Below are positions 63,322 to 64,000 of a stretch of DNA of 64,000 bases, piece by piece. Origin of the DNA: Loktanella sp. PT4BL (lineage in GTDB: Bacteria; Pseudomonadota; Alphaproteobacteria; Rhodobacterales; Rhodobacteraceae); the NCBI RefSeq assembly GCF_003201935.1, contig NZ_QJJL01000003.1:1-64000 (forward strand), read 5' to 3'. A program made the translations under genes and the position numbers. Under the pieces are notes generated by a model. That model did not search any database. It saw nothing but the letters and a program-made list of their open reading frames with translations, and was not told the DNA's origin. Within the stretch, counting starts at the first letter, position 1. Every line of letters begins with the position of its first letter.

Positions 63322-64000
63322 TTACAGATCCATGTAGATGTGTTTTTCGGCTTTCGCACCGGGATGCGTCACCGCCCCGAGCCGTGCGCCACCGACAAGT
63401 TGCGCATATTTCCACAGCGCGCCCGAAGCATAGATGGTCTCTTTGGGGCCCTTCCAGTTGGCCTTGCGCGTTGCGAGCTCTTCGTCGGTCAGATCAACGC
63501 TCAACTCCCCTGTGACGGCATTGATGGTGATCACATCGCCATTGACCAGCAAACCGATCGGCCCGCCATGTGCGGCCTCTGGTCCTACGTGACCTACACA
63601 GAACCCGCGTGTCGCGCCCGAGAAACGGCCGTCGGTGATCAGTGCCACCTTCTTGCCCATGCCTTGACCTGACAGTGCAGCAGTCGTTGCCAGCATCTCG
63701 CGCATACCGGGGCCACCTGCGGGGCCTTCATTGCGGATGACAATGACTTCGCCTTCCTCGTATTCGCGGGCTTTGACAGCGGCAAACGCCTCTTCTTCAC
63801 TCTCGAAGACACGTGCAGGACCGGTAAAGACCTGCTCGTCGCTGGCCATGCCCGCCACTTTTACAATCGCACCTTCAGGGGCAAGGTTGCCTTGCAGACC
63901 CACAACACCGCCTGTCGGGGTGATCGGGTTTTCGACCGGATAGATCACGGTGCCATCTGCATCGCCTTTGATCATATCAAGTTCTTCACCCATCGTGCGG
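63322..64000 (-). CDS. ilvD: Dihydroxy-acid dehydratase, C-terminal part
   Basis: The window holds the last 226 or so codons; the start lies beyond the right edge. [83 protein letters not shown] and the final IYMDL are characteristic of IlvD. The enzyme makes branched-chain keto acids with an Fe-S cluster; the Cys ligands are in the missing part. Confidence 0.95.
   Translation of the reverse strand, partial: RTMGEELDMIKGDADGTVIYPVENPITPTGGVVGLQGNLAPEGAIVKVAGMASDEQVFTGPARVFESEEEAFAAVKAREYEEGEVIVIRNEGPAGGPGMREMLATTAALSGQGMGKKVALITDGRFSGATRGFCVGHVGPEAAHGGPIGLLVNGDVITINAVTGELSVDLTDEELATRKANWKGPKETIYASGALWKYAQLVGGARLGAVTHPGAKAEKHIYMDL

Overview
The window looks like chromosomal DNA of a marine alphaproteobacterium of the Rhodobacterales (Roseobacter group). 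The reasons are moderately high GC, many genes coupled by ATGA or TAATG overlaps, and the gene families present: a non-pyrrolysine MttB-type methyltransferase, a CoxL/S/M-type molybdenum hydroxylase, a TRAP binding protein, PHB genes phaA-phaB, and typical roseobacter forms of uvrC-pgsA-moaD-moaE, ispB, map, sfsA and ilvD. The species cannot be named from this alone.

Positions 1-8821 form a genomic island. It holds a tyrosine-recombinase remnant, a tightly overlapping phage-like minus-strand operon (AlpA-type DNA-binding protein, small protein, VRR-NUC nuclease, HTH initiator-like protein, unknown protein), a WYL regulator divergent from an unknown gene, a P4-type integrase, an IS1182-like transposase remnant, and a CbiM-type cobalt permease gene behind a cobalamin riboswitch. 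The right edge is marked by a 46-bp copy of the 3' end of an initiator tRNA gene, as expected of an attachment site. The initiator-like gene contains a cluster of 12-bp DNA repeats kept in all three reading frames, which resembles an origin embedded in its own initiator gene.

Positions 9156-16435 hold a two-component system beside two secreted Asn/Gly-rich proteins, then a LysR regulator divergent from an mttB-like gene and a beta-hydroxyacid dehydrogenase gene.

Positions 16432-27492 are the most unusual part: a single-direction cluster of about 11 kb. In order of transcription it encodes a membrane-anchored Ser/Thr kinase, an FHA protein, a PP2C phosphatase, three dynamin-like or GTPase-like proteins (one degenerate), two small unknown proteins, and a translationally coupled haloacid-dehalogenase-type hydrolase. 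It has the parts of a phosphothreonine switch acting on membrane-remodelling GTPases. I recognise no secretion-system genes near it.

From 27955 to 64000 the window is mostly housekeeping: a GAPDH paralogue, an ABC-2 exporter, S49 peptidase, SDR, uvrC, a molybdenum hydroxylase operon carrying its own MoaD/ThiS-like protein, pgsA-moaD-moaE, tag, a degenerate EAL protein, phaA-phaB, ispB, an orphan TRAP binding protein, map, sfsA, a CinA-like gene, an OmpA-like protein, a diguanylate cyclase, fadH, a desaturase, a glycosyltransferase and FkbM pair, a fasciclin lipoprotein, and the C-terminal part of ilvD at the right edge.
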